Shown here: positions 26,031 through 34,126 of the stretch, piece after piece
Numbering within the stretch: position 1 is the first letter of the stretch
Layout: each line of letters opens with the position of its first letter
From: Actinomadura barringtoniae
GTDB taxonomy: Bacteria; Actinomycetota; Actinomycetes; Streptosporangiales; Streptosporangiaceae
Length of the DNA stretch: 55,466 nt
Assembly (NCBI RefSeq): GCF_017573505.1
Contig: NZ_JAGEOJ010000042.1
Span: 1-55,466, forward strand
Direction: 5' to 3'
Notes under the pieces: generated by a model
What the model was told of the DNA's origin: nothing
Database searches by the model: none
The model's input: only the letters and a program-made list of their open reading frames with translations
Made by a program: the position numbers and the translations under genes

Positions 26031-27608
26031 ATGTTTACGCTGTGGATCAACAGCAGACCCTTCGCCCCCGGGGAGTCCGTCATCGACCACCGCTACCTCG
26101 TCATCGGTGGGGGCCCCGCCGGGCTCCAGCTCGCCTACTTCCTGCAGCGCGCCGGCGCGGACCATCTGGTGCTCGAACGCGACGCCGAACCGGGCGCGTT
26201 CTTCCGGCGCTTCCCCAGGCACCGGCGCCTGATCTCCCTCAACAAGGTGCACACCGCCAGCGAGGACCCCGAGATCAGGTTGCGCTGGGACTGGAACTCG
26301 CTGCTGAACGACTCGCCCGGCCTGCGGTTCCCGAACTACTCGCGCGAGTACCTGCCGCACGCCGACGACCTGGTGCGCTACCTGGGCGACTTCCAGCGCG
26401 AGCACGCCCCGAACGTGCGCTACGAGACGGCGGTCGAACGGATCGACAAGGACGAGCGGGGCTTCGTCGTCACCACCGGCGACGGCGAGCTGCGCGCCGA
26501 ATGCGTGATCGTCGCGACCGGCTGGGGCCGGCCGAACGTGCCCGAGATCCCCGGCATCGAGCTGGCCGTCGGCTACGAGGATATGCCGATCGACCCCGCC
26601 GGCTTCGAAGACCAGCGCGTCCTGATCATCGGCAAGGGCAACTCGGCGTTCGAGACCGCCGAGCGGCTGCTCGACCACGCCACGATGGTGCACCTGGCCA
26701 GCCCGCGGCCGGTCCGCCTGGCCTGGAACACCAAGCATCCGGGCGACGTGCGCGGCCACTACGGGCGGCTGCTGGACAGCTACCAGTTCAAGACGCTGCA
26801 CTCGGTGCTGGACTGCGACATCGAGCGGATCTGGCGCGAGGGCGACGCGTACCGGGTCCTGATCACCTACAGCCACGCCGAGGGCGAGCAGGAGACCCTC
26901 GACTACGACGCTGTGCTGCGCTGCACGGGCTTCCGCATGGACACCTCGATCTTCGGGGCGGGGTGCGTGCCCGAGGCGGCGCCGAACGGGCGGATCCCGG
27001 CGCTGGGGCCTGACTGGCGTTCGGCCAACGTGGACGGCCTCTACTTCGCCGGAACGCTGATGCAGAGCCGCGACTTCAAGCGCGCCTCGTCGGCGTTCAT
27101 CGACGGGTTCCGCTACAACATCCGGACCCTCGTGCGGCTGCTGCGGGAGCGCTACGAGGGGGTGGAGCTGCCGTACGAGCTGGTGCCGGCCGACCCCGAC
27201 CGGCTGACGCAGGTGATCCTGGACCGGCTCAACTGGAGTTCGGCGCTGTGGACCCAGTTCGAGTACCTGTGCGACGCGTTCGTCCCCGACCCGGAGACCG
27301 GCGGCTTCCGCCACTACCAGGACCTGCCCGAGGACTACGCCGTCGAGCGCTTCGGCGGTCACGACCGGGTCTTCACCGCCGGTCTGCGCTGGGGCCGCGA
27401 CGACTACGCCGACGTCTTCGCCATCCAGCGTCACCCACGTCCCGAGCGCGCGTCGGAGAGCGCGTTCATCCACCCGGTGATCCGCCGCTACAGCCGCCAG
27501 GAGATGACCGCCGAACGGCACCTGCTGGAGGACCTGCTCGCGAACTGGCGGCGGCCTGAACGCCATGTCGAGCCGCTGAGGGCCTTCATGGCCGAACAGC
27601 TGGCCTGA
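26031..27608 (+). CDS. FOXRED2-like FAD/NAD(P)-dependent oxidoreductase
   Basis: About 525 aa from ATG 26031 (weak Shine-Dalgarno; an in-frame ATG at 25920 would overlap unbL). Two Rossmann motifs, VIGGGPAGLQLA (FAD) and IIGKGNSAFETAE (NAD(P)H), define a flavin-containing monooxygenase-like or thioredoxin-reductase-like fold. The block FFRRFPRHRRLISLNKVHT plus WDWNSLL and NYSREYLPHADDLVRYLGDF is characteristic of the FOXRED2 group. The C-terminus (from about 400) is an extension typical of that group. It diverges from the enediyne-type cassette, making it the best nearby candidate for a redox partner, but nothing proves the link. Confidence 0.85.
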   Translation: MFTLWINSRPFAPGESVIDHRYLVIGGGPAGLQLAYFLQRAGADHLVLERDAEPGAFFRRFPRHRRLISLNKVHTASEDPEIRLRWDWNSLLNDSPGLRFPNYSREYLPHADDLVRYLGDFQREHAPNVRYETAVERIDKDERGFVVTTGDGELRAECVIVATGWGRPNVPEIPGIELAVGYEDMPIDPAGFEDQRVLIIGKGNSAFETAERLLDHATMVHLASPRPVRLAWNTKHPGDVRGHYGRLLDSYQFKTLHSVLDCDIERIWREGDAYRVLITYSHAEGEQETLDYDAVLRCTGFRMDTSIFGAGCVPEAAPNGRIPALGPDWRSANVDGLYFAGTLMQSRDFKRASSAFIDGFRYNIRTLVRLLRERYEGVELPYELVPADPDRLTQVILDRLNWSSALWTQFEYLCDAFVPDPETGGFRHYQDLPEDYAVERFGGHDRVFTAGLRWGRDDYADVFAIQRHPRPERASESAFIHPVIRRYSRQEMTAERHLLEDLLANWRRPERHVEPLRAFMAEQLA

Positions 27609-27616
27609 TCAGGTCT

Positions 27617-28273
27617 TCAGCCGCCGTAGGGGCCGGGCGGCGGCATGTGCGGGTAGGCGGGCCGGGCGGGCGGCGGCGGGCCCGAGCGGATGGTCCGCTT
27701 GGCGTTGCGGCGCCGAACGATGATCACGATGAACGCGATGACCCCGAGGCCGCCGAGGATGCCGCCGACGATCACGGCGATGCCGAGGTAGAAGCTGGAG
27801 GTGTCGTCCGGCATGACCACGATCGAGCCGTTCACGCCCTGGCAGGTCACCGTCACGGCGTTGCCGCCGAACGGCGCCTGGAACGTCGAGGCGTAGTGGT
27901 AGGACTTGTAGTCCGACGAGGCCCAGTCGTTCTTCTTCGTGAGGTCCAGCGGGATCGCGGCGGTGCCCGGTTTGCGGATCGAGCAGGCCGTCGGGGCGGA
28001 CGCGCCGTCGCGCACGTACACGAAGTAGGAGTGGCCGGAGACCATCCCGACCGTGACCCCCGTCGCCGCGTTGCCCGCGGCGCTCGGGTCGTCGGATACC
28101 CGGGTGTCGTCGAAGTTGACCGCGAGCGTGAGCCCGAAGCTCACGACGGCGCTCAGGATGAGGATGGCGGGCAGCGCGTACCAGCCCGCGCGGGGGCGGA
28201 CGGGCTGCCGGGGCGCCCAGGGCTGGCCCGGGCCCTGCGGAGGCAGCATCGGCGCGTTCGGTCCGGCCCACAT
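27617..28273 (-). CDS. Membrane protein with extracytoplasmic domain, unknown function
   Basis: 218 aa. Cytoplasmic Pro/Gly/Gln-rich N-terminus (MLPPQGPGQPWAPRQPVRP), TM1 at about 36-57 (WYALPAILILSAVVSFGLTLAV), an outer domain of about 110 aa with two cysteines (ACSIRKPG and VTCQGVNG) that may pair, TM2 at about 165-190 (LGIAVIVGGILGGLGVIAFIVII), and a Pro-rich tail. The architecture recalls small actinobacterial DUF4190/DUF4352-like surface sensors, but I cannot name a family. ATG 28273 chosen as the first in-frame ATG before the hydrophobic part. It converges with the flavoprotein gene, 8 bases between stops. Confidence 0.8.
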   Translation of the reverse strand: MWAGPNAPMLPPQGPGQPWAPRQPVRPRAGWYALPAILILSAVVSFGLTLAVNFDDTRVSDDPSAAGNAATGVTVGMVSGHSYFVYVRDGASAPTACSIRKPGTAAIPLDLTKKNDWASSDYKSYHYASTFQAPFGGNAVTVTCQGVNGSIVVMPDDTSSFYLGIAVIVGGILGGLGVIAFIVIIVRRRNAKRTIRSGPPPPARPAYPHMPPPGPYGG

Positions 28274-28336
28274 GGTGGCCCACCATATCCGGATTTCCGC
28301 ATTCGATAGCGTCCTCCTGAGACTGAGGAGGCGCAC

Positions 28337-29470
28337 GTGGCGGCACTGTCGGAACTCGAACCGGGGACGCTGCCCCCGCGGGCGGAGGAGCTGCGCGCCC
28401 AGGTGCGCGAGTTCCTGGCGTCCTGGCCGTTCACCCCGCGCTGCGACAGCTGGCTGACCGGCGCCGACCCCGCGTTCAGCAGGGCGCTGGGCGAGCGCGG
28501 CTGGCTCGGCATGACGCTGCCGGAGTCCTATGGCGGCCACGGCCGCTCGCCGCTGGAGCGCTTCGTGGTGATCGAGGAACTGCTCGCGGCGGGCGCCCCG
28601 GTCGGGGCGCACTGGATCGCCGACCGGCAGACCGGGCCGAGCATCCTCGCGCACGGCACCGAGGAGCAGAGGCGGCGCTTCCTCCCGGCGATCGCGCGCG
28701 GCGAGTGCTTCTTCGCGATCGGGATGAGCGAGCCCGACTCCGGCTCGGACCTGGCCTCGGTCCGTACCCGCGCGGAGCGGACCGACGGCGGCTGGCGGCT
28801 GAACGGCACCAAGCTCTGGACGAGCGGCGCCCACATCGCGCACGCGATCCTGCTGCTGGCCCGCAGCGCGCCGCGCGAGGACGACCGGCACGCCGGGCTC
28901 AGCCAGTTCATCGTGCCGCTGCCGAGCGAGGGCGTCACGATCCGGCCCATCCTCGGGATCTCGGGCGAGCACCACTTCAACGAGGTCGTCTTCGAGGACG
29001 TGTTCGTGCCCGACGAGCTGGTCCTGGGCCGGGTCGGGGACGGCTGGCGCCAGGTGACCGCCGAGCTGGCGTACGAGCGCAGCGGCCCCGAACGGCTGCT
29101 GAGCACGTTCCTGCTGATCAGGCTGCTGAACGAGCGCGCGACCGATCCGGCGGCCCGCCGCGCGCTCGGCGGGCTCCTCGCCCGGCTGTGGTCGCTGCGG
29201 CAGGCCTCGCTGGCGGTCGCGGGCGCGCTGGCGGCGGGCGAGACCCCCGACGTGCAGGCGGCGCTGGTGAAGGACCTGGGGACGCGGTTCGAGAACGAGG
29301 TGATCGAGGTCGTCCGGGCACACAGCCCGCTCGAACCCGATCCGGCCTCGGACGATCCGCTGGCGCGGGCGCTCGCCGAGGCGGTCGTGCAGGCGCCCGG
29401 CTTCACGCTGCGCGGCGGAACGAACGAGATCCTGCGCGGCATCGTCGCGCGCGGCCTGGGGGTGCGCTGA
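28337..29470 (+). CDS. Acyl-CoA dehydrogenase, alpha partner of a pair
   Basis: 377 aa from a GTG start with GAGGAGG before it. ACAD domains: LGERGWLGMTLPESYGGHGRSPLERFVVIEELL, FFAIGMSEPDSGSDLASVRT, KLWTSGAHIAHAILLLARS, HFNEVVFEDVFVP, and the C-terminal GFTLRGGTNEILRGIVARGLG. The pairing with a shorter, divergent ACAD gene (1-base TGATG overlap) is the hallmark of actinobacterial heteromeric FadE enzymes that act on bulky steroid-like or aromatic acyl-CoAs. Only one partner in such pairs carries a complete active site. Substrate unknown. Confidence 0.92.
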   Translation: MAALSELEPGTLPPRAEELRAQVREFLASWPFTPRCDSWLTGADPAFSRALGERGWLGMTLPESYGGHGRSPLERFVVIEELLAAGAPVGAHWIADRQTGPSILAHGTEEQRRRFLPAIARGECFFAIGMSEPDSGSDLASVRTRAERTDGGWRLNGTKLWTSGAHIAHAILLLARSAPREDDRHAGLSQFIVPLPSEGVTIRPILGISGEHHFNEVVFEDVFVPDELVLGRVGDGWRQVTAELAYERSGPERLLSTFLLIRLLNERATDPAARRALGGLLARLWSLRQASLAVAGALAAGETPDVQAALVKDLGTRFENEVIEVVRAHSPLEPDPASDDPLARALAEAVVQAPGFTLRGGTNEILRGIVARGLGVR

Positions 29471-30489
29471 TGGACCGGCTGCTGGAGACGACCGCGCACG
29501 ACATCCTCGCGACGGACGACCCCTGGCCCGCGCTGATCGAGGCGGGGCTGACGGGCGTCGGCATCCCCGAGGAGGCCGGTGGCAGCGGTGGAACGTTCGC
29601 CGAGGCCGCCATGCTGCTGCGGATCGCCGCCCACCACGCGGCCTCGGTCCCGCTGGCCGAGACGATCCTGGCCGGGCGGACGCTGGCCGGCGCCGGGCTG
29701 CCGGTGCCCGAGGGCGTCCTGACCGTCGCGTCCGGTGAGCTCGAGGTCGTCCAGGGCGGCGGCGGGCCGCGGTTGACCGGGACCCTGGCGCGCGTTCCGT
29801 GGGCGCGTTCCGCGCACCGGCTCGTCGTCCTGACCGGCGGCATGGTCGCCATCATCGACCCCGTACACGCCGAGATCACCGAAGGCGCGAACGTGGCCGG
29901 CGAACCCCGCGACGACGTGCGCCTGTCGGCGGCCCCCTGCGAGGCCGCGACAGACCGCGGGGCCGTGGCGCACAGCGGAGCCGTCGCCGGAGTCGTCACC
30001 GAAGGCGAGGCCGCCGAGGGCGCGGACGACCTGATGATGCGCGGCGCGCTGGCGCGGGCGGTGCAGCTCACGGCCGCGATGGAACGCGCGCTCGACCTCA
30101 CCGTGGACTACGCGGGGCGGCGGGAGCAGTTCGGGCGGCCGATCGGGCGGTTCCAGGCCGTTCAGCAGCGGCTCGCCGAGCTGGCCGGGGAGGTGGCGGT
30201 CGCCGACGTGGCGGTGCGGGCGGCGGTCCGCGCGCCGGACGACCTCGTCGCCGTGGCGGCGGCCAAGGCCAACGCCTCGCGGGCGGCGGGCAGGGTGGCC
30301 GCGATCGCCCACCAGGTGCACGGCGCGATGGGCGTCACGCAGGAGTACCCGCTGCACAGGCGCACCCGGCGCCTCTGGGCGTGGCGCGAGGAGTACGGCT
30401 CGGAGTCGTACTGGGCCTCGGTATTGGGTGATATGGGCGACGATCCCTGGTTCCTCCTGACAGGAACGACTACCGTTACTACTGAGTAG
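29470..30489 (+). CDS. Acyl-CoA dehydrogenase, short beta partner
   Basis: 339 aa, starting at ATG 29470 inside the TGA of the previous gene (TGATG). It keeps the N-terminal ACAD fold (GLTGVGIPEEAGGSGGTFAEAAMLLRIAAHHAASVPLAETIL) and the C-terminal bundle (AMERALDLTVDYAGRREQFGRPIGRFQAVQQRLAELAGE, HQVHGAMGVTQEYPLHRRTRRLWAWREEYGSE). The mid domain is shortened and there is no clear catalytic Glu motif. As in FadE-type heterotetramers, it should bind FAD or substrate together with the 28337 product. The two are certainly co-transcribed. Confidence 0.9.
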   Translation: MDRLLETTAHDILATDDPWPALIEAGLTGVGIPEEAGGSGGTFAEAAMLLRIAAHHAASVPLAETILAGRTLAGAGLPVPEGVLTVASGELEVVQGGGGPRLTGTLARVPWARSAHRLVVLTGGMVAIIDPVHAEITEGANVAGEPRDDVRLSAAPCEAATDRGAVAHSGAVAGVVTEGEAAEGADDLMMRGALARAVQLTAAMERALDLTVDYAGRREQFGRPIGRFQAVQQRLAELAGEVAVADVAVRAAVRAPDDLVAVAAAKANASRAAGRVAAIAHQVHGAMGVTQEYPLHRRTRRLWAWREEYGSESYWASVLGDMGDDPWFLLTGTTTVTTE

Positions 30490-30519
30490 CCTTTCCGGCT
30501 CCCCGGCACAGGAGAATGC

Positions 30520-32217
30520 ATGGCCCTGAGGGATCGCCTTCCCGCTCCGCCGATCCGTCTCCCCCGCCCGCGTCGGCTCCCCCGCTACACCGTTCAGCGC
30601 GACATCCCGGTGACCATGCCGGACGGCGTCACGCTGCTGGCGGACCGCTACGTACCGGCGGGCGCGCGGCGGCCTCCGCCCACGATCCTCGTGCGCACGC
30701 CGTACGGGCGGCGCGGACCGGCGGCGGTGGTGAACGGCCTGCAGTTCGTGCCGTTCGGGTTCCAGCTGCTGGTGCAGAGCGCGCGCGGCACGTTCGGCTC
30801 GGGCGGCGAGTTCGACCCGCTCACCAACGAGCACGCCGACGGCGTCGCGACGGTGGAGTGGCTGAAGCGGCAGCCATGGTTCTCCGGATCGTTCGGCGTG
30901 TACGGGCCGAGCTACCTCGGTTACACCGCGTGGGCACTGGCGGCCGAGGCCGGGCCCGAACTGAAGGCGCTGTCGCTCCAGATCACCACGTCCAGGATCC
31001 TGGAGGCCGCCCACGTCGGCGGCTCGTTCGCGCTGGAGTCCACGCTCACCTGGGCCCACCTGACCTCCCGGCAGCAGCAGCGGCTCGGCATGCTGACCGG
31101 CCCGCTCACCTCGCGGCGCCGCGCGATCGCCGCCGCCCGTTCGGGCCGCCCGCTCGCCGAGCTGGACGAGGTCGCGGGCGGCGCGCCGATGCGCTTCTAC
31201 CAGGACCTGATCGCCAACGGGGAGCCCGGCACCGACTTCTGGCGTGACCGGGACTTCAGCGGCACGCTCGGCCAGGTGGAGGCGCCCGTCAACCTGCTGG
31301 GCGGCTGGTACGACATCTTCCTGCCGTGGGAGATCAAGGACTACCTGGCGCTGCGGGCCGCCGGTCGCCACCCGTACCTCACGATCGGACCGTGGTGGCA
31401 CGCCGACGCCCGCCACGCGCTGCCCACGATGCGCGACTCGCTGGCCTGGTTCCGCGCACACCTGCGCGGCGACTTCTCGGGCCTGCGCAGCAACCCCGTG
31501 CGGGTGTACGTCACGTCCGCCCGCGAATGGCGCGACTACCGCGACTGGCCGCCACCCGGCATGACACAGGTGCCCTGGCACCTGCACGCGGGCGGCGGCC
31601 TGGGCGAGGACGGCCCGCAGGAGGCACCGCCGAGCTCCTACCGCTTCGACCCGGCAGACCCGACGCCCGCGCTCGGCGGCCCGACGCTGCTCGGCAGCTC
31701 CCGCCCCGTCGACAACCGGCCGCTGGAGAAGCGGCCGGACGTGCTGGTCTTCACCTCCCCTCCCCTGACCGAGGACCTCGACGTCATCGGCCCCGTCTCC
31801 GCCGACCTGTTCGTGCGGTCCAGCCGCGAGCACACCGACTTCGTCGTGCGCCTCTGCGACGTGTCCCCCGACCACACATCACGGAACGTGTGCGAAGGCG
31901 GACTGCGCGTTCACCCGGACCTGCCGTCAGCCGAGCCCGTCGGAACCGACGGCGTGCTCAGGCTGGCCGTCGACATGTGGCCGACCGGGCACCGGTTCCG
32001 GCGCGGCCACCGCGTCCGGGTGCACGTCACCAGCGGCGCCTACCCCAAGGTCGCGGCGAACCCCGGCACGGGCGAGCCGCTGAACGGCCTCGGCCGGGCG
32101 CTGCCCGCCGAGCAGGAGGTCTTCCACGACCCCGACCACCGCTCGGCGATCATGCTCCCGGTCGTGCGCCGCTCTCCCGAGGCGGCCGTGCCCGATCCGG
32201 AGGCCGAAGAAGTCTGA
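30520..32217 (+). CDS. CocE/NonD family hydrolase (X-Pro aminopeptidase/esterase type)
   Basis: 565 aa, the family length. N-terminal alpha/beta hydrolase domain with catalytic triad candidates Ser131 (GVYGPSYLGYTAW), Asp265 (LGGWYDIFLPWE) and His294 (IGPWWHADARH), followed by the C-terminal jelly-roll domain PepX_C (DVLVFTSPPLTEDLDVIGPVSADLFV, HRFRRGHRVRVHVTSGAYPK). Such enzymes cleave cocaine, nonactin, glutaryl-cephalosporin or X-Pro peptides. No signal peptide, so cytosolic. It is 30 bases behind the ACAD pair and probably in the same transcript; the pair could act on an acyl group released here (inference). Confidence 0.93.
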   Translation: MALRDRLPAPPIRLPRPRRLPRYTVQRDIPVTMPDGVTLLADRYVPAGARRPPPTILVRTPYGRRGPAAVVNGLQFVPFGFQLLVQSARGTFGSGGEFDPLTNEHADGVATVEWLKRQPWFSGSFGVYGPSYLGYTAWALAAEAGPELKALSLQITTSRILEAAHVGGSFALESTLTWAHLTSRQQQRLGMLTGPLTSRRRAIAAARSGRPLAELDEVAGGAPMRFYQDLIANGEPGTDFWRDRDFSGTLGQVEAPVNLLGGWYDIFLPWEIKDYLALRAAGRHPYLTIGPWWHADARHALPTMRDSLAWFRAHLRGDFSGLRSNPVRVYVTSAREWRDYRDWPPPGMTQVPWHLHAGGGLGEDGPQEAPPSSYRFDPADPTPALGGPTLLGSSRPVDNRPLEKRPDVLVFTSPPLTEDLDVIGPVSADLFVRSSREHTDFVVRLCDVSPDHTSRNVCEGGLRVHPDLPSAEPVGTDGVLRLAVDMWPTGHRFRRGHRVRVHVTSGAYPKVAANPGTGEPLNGLGRALPAEQEVFHDPDHRSAIMLPVVRRSPEAAVPDPEAEEV

Positions 32218-32249
32218 TTTGCCCGTTCCGGATTCCCGCCTAACCTGAA

Positions 32250-32284
32250 GCACCTGCCCCCCGGCGTCATTTTGCGGGGGGTGC
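32250..32284 (+). promoter_or_regulatory. Leader hairpin covering the antiporter Shine-Dalgarno
   Basis: CCCCCCG (32257-32263) pairs with CGGGGGG (32275-32281) around an 11-base loop. GCA at 32250-32252 can pair with TGC at 32282-32284 across a bulge. The GGGGGG arm is also the ribosome-binding site for ATG 32288. It may act as an attenuating or translation-masking hairpin, or as a weak terminator of the hydrolase transcript. Confidence 0.5.
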
Positions 32285-32287
32285 ACC

Positions 32288-33814
32288 ATGTCCAACGGCG
32301 TCTTCACGGTCGCCGCGATCGTCGGGATCTCACTGATCCTGACCCGGCTCGTGGCGCATCGCGTCCGAGTCCCAACAACGACTTTGCTCGTCCTGTGCGG
32401 GGTCGCGGCCGGAATACTCCTCCCGACCTTGCCTGAGGTCGACCTCGACCCGCACCTCGTGCTGTCCGTCTTCCTACCGCCGCTGATCTACCACCACGCG
32501 GCGTTCGGCAGCGCGCCCCGCGAGATCCGCGCCGACCTCGGCCCCATCCTGGTCCTCGGCGTCGGCCTGACCGCCGTCACCACCACGGTCGTCGGCTTCG
32601 TCGCCTGGGCACTGCTCTCCGGCGTAGGCGTCGGCCTGGCCCTGGCCCTCGGCGCCGCACTGGCCCCGACCGCCGCCGTCCCCACCTGCGCACTCCTACG
32701 CCGCCACCGCGCACCCGCCCGCGTGATCACCATCCTGGAGGGCGAGAGCCTGGTGAACGAGGGCGTGGCGCTGGTCCTGTTCGCCCTAGCCCTCGAATGG
32801 AACAACGACCGTTCCCACGTACTGAACGATCTCGTCTCCTCAGCAGGCGAACTGGCGGGCGGCGCCCTGCTGGGCCTGGCGATCGCCTGGCTCCTGATCC
32901 GCCTCCGCCGCCGGATCACCGACCCGGGAACGCTGATCCTGATCTCGCTGGCGACCCCGTTCATCGCCCACCACACCGGCGAACTGCTGCACGCGTCCGG
33001 CCCGGTCGCGACGGCCGCCGCCGGCATCTACGCCGCCACCCGCACCGGCCCCGACCTGCACACCCCCGGCCGCGTCACCGAACGCCTCACCTGGCGCGTC
33101 CTGGTCTTCCTCCTAGGCGGCACCCTCGCCGTCCTCCTAGGCATCCAGCTGCGCGACCTCCCCGAGCCCGGCGTAGTCGTCCTCATCGCGTCCGCCGCGA
33201 TCATCCTCGTCGTGATCGCCTGCCGAGTGGCCTGGTCGCTCCTGGCAGCCCCCGCCGCCCGCTGGATCCCCGGCGGCAGCCCCGCCGCCGGCCACCTCCC
33301 CCGAACCGCCCGCCTGACCGTCGCCCTAGGCGCCACCCAGGGCCCCCTGGCCCTGGCGATCGCCCTAGCGCTCCCGTCCGCAGTGGCCGAACGCGACGCC
33401 GTCCTCACCATCGTCGCCATCGCCGCGCTCTTCTCGGGCCTCGTCCAGATCCCGGCCCTGACCCTGCTCGTACGCAGGCTCTTCCCGGCTGTCCCAGGCC
33501 CGCCTCAGCACGAGGAAGTCCTAGCCCGTACCGCCGTCTCCGACGCCGCGATCCGCCACCTCGACGAAGCCGCCGAAGACGACCGCTTCGACCGGCAGGT
33601 CCTGGCCCTGCAGCGGGCTGCCCTCCGCGTCGACCGAGTCCTGGTCCGCGACGCCGACCAGCGTCGCGCCCTGCACCGCGAGCTGATCCAGACCGAACGC
33701 GAGGAGCTGATGCGTCTCTACCGTGCGGGCGAGATCAGCTCGGAGACTCTGCACTCTCTTACCCACGAGCTGGATCTCCAGGATCCTGACGCTTCTCGTG
33801 CACCCGAACCCTGA
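32288..33814 (+). CDS. CPA1-family cation/proton antiporter homologue, variant active site
   Basis: 508 aa with about 12 TM segments and a soluble helical C-terminus (about 400-508). Family landmarks: FLPPLIYHHAAFGSAPREIR, VAPT-like LAPTAAVPTCALLRRHRAPARVITILEGESLVNEGVALVLF, ATQGPLALAIALALP. In active NhaP/CPA1 exchangers the first carries TDPVA or PDAVA and the second ESLxND. Here the first aspartate is Ala (LAPTAAV) and ND is NE. Both acidic transport positions are therefore altered, and the protein may move different ions, work differently, or sense rather than transport. A pyrimidine-rich tandem repeat follows the stop. Confidence 0.85.
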   Translation: MSNGVFTVAAIVGISLILTRLVAHRVRVPTTTLLVLCGVAAGILLPTLPEVDLDPHLVLSVFLPPLIYHHAAFGSAPREIRADLGPILVLGVGLTAVTTTVVGFVAWALLSGVGVGLALALGAALAPTAAVPTCALLRRHRAPARVITILEGESLVNEGVALVLFALALEWNNDRSHVLNDLVSSAGELAGGALLGLAIAWLLIRLRRRITDPGTLILISLATPFIAHHTGELLHASGPVATAAAGIYAATRTGPDLHTPGRVTERLTWRVLVFLLGGTLAVLLGIQLRDLPEPGVVVLIASAAIILVVIACRVAWSLLAAPAARWIPGGSPAAGHLPRTARLTVALGATQGPLALAIALALPSAVAERDAVLTIVAIAALFSGLVQIPALTLLVRRLFPAVPGPPQHEEVLARTAVSDAAIRHLDEAAEDDRFDRQVLALQRAALRVDRVLVRDADQRRALHRELIQTEREELMRLYRAGEISSETLHSLTHELDLQDPDASRAPEP

Positions 33815-33862
33815 TCTCTGGTCTTTTCTCTGGTCTTTCTCTGGTCTTTTCTCTTCTCTTTG
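33815..33862 (+). repeat. Pyrimidine-rich short tandem repeat behind the antiporter stop
   Basis: TCTCTGGTCTTTTC and shorter variants occur three times directly after TGA 33814, then CTCTTCTCTTTG. The strand bias (almost no A) is unlike the rest of the window. It could act as a factor-dependent termination zone, or simply be slippage DNA. Confidence 0.75.
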
Positions 33863-33876
33863 AGTGGGGCCCTTTT

Positions 33877-34049
33877 GCGGCAACGGTCACCCCTTCCGCT
33901 GGGGTTGGGCGCCCGTCTGCGGGTTGGTGCTGGTTGAAGGCCGAAAAGCTCAGCGACGAGGAAGGAAGGGGCGGGGCCGGGGGCTGGGTTGTTCGGGTGC
34001 GGGTCTCACGGGGCTGGACTACAAGCTTTTGCAGCCGCGCTTCGCGCGG
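33877..34049 (+). repeat. Left terminal inverted repeat of the HNH element
   Basis: About 173 bp. Its first part (33877-34017) matches the reverse complement of 35488-35628 at roughly 80 percent by eye, including blocks GGTTGAAGGCCGAAA, GCGACGAGGAAGG, GGGCGGGGCCGGG, TGGGTTGTTCGGGTGCGGG and CACGGGGCTGG. Its inner end is the hairpin CCGCGC-TTC-GCGCGG (34035-34049), mirrored at 35457-35471. Between here and the HNH ATG the DNA turns AT-rich (34050-34126) and should hold the promoter. Confidence 0.85.
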
Positions 34050-34126
34050 GAAAGCACCATCGAAAGAATCTTCGAATATTTCTATTCGATCATGAAAATG
34101 GCGGAGAGTGATGGTAAAATAACGGT

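Noticed and set aside
28528..31875. 1115-aa minus-strand frame over the acyl-CoA dehydrogenase pair and hydrolase
   Set aside because: Antisense to three well-supported enzymes; composition typical of shadows in GC-rich DNA.
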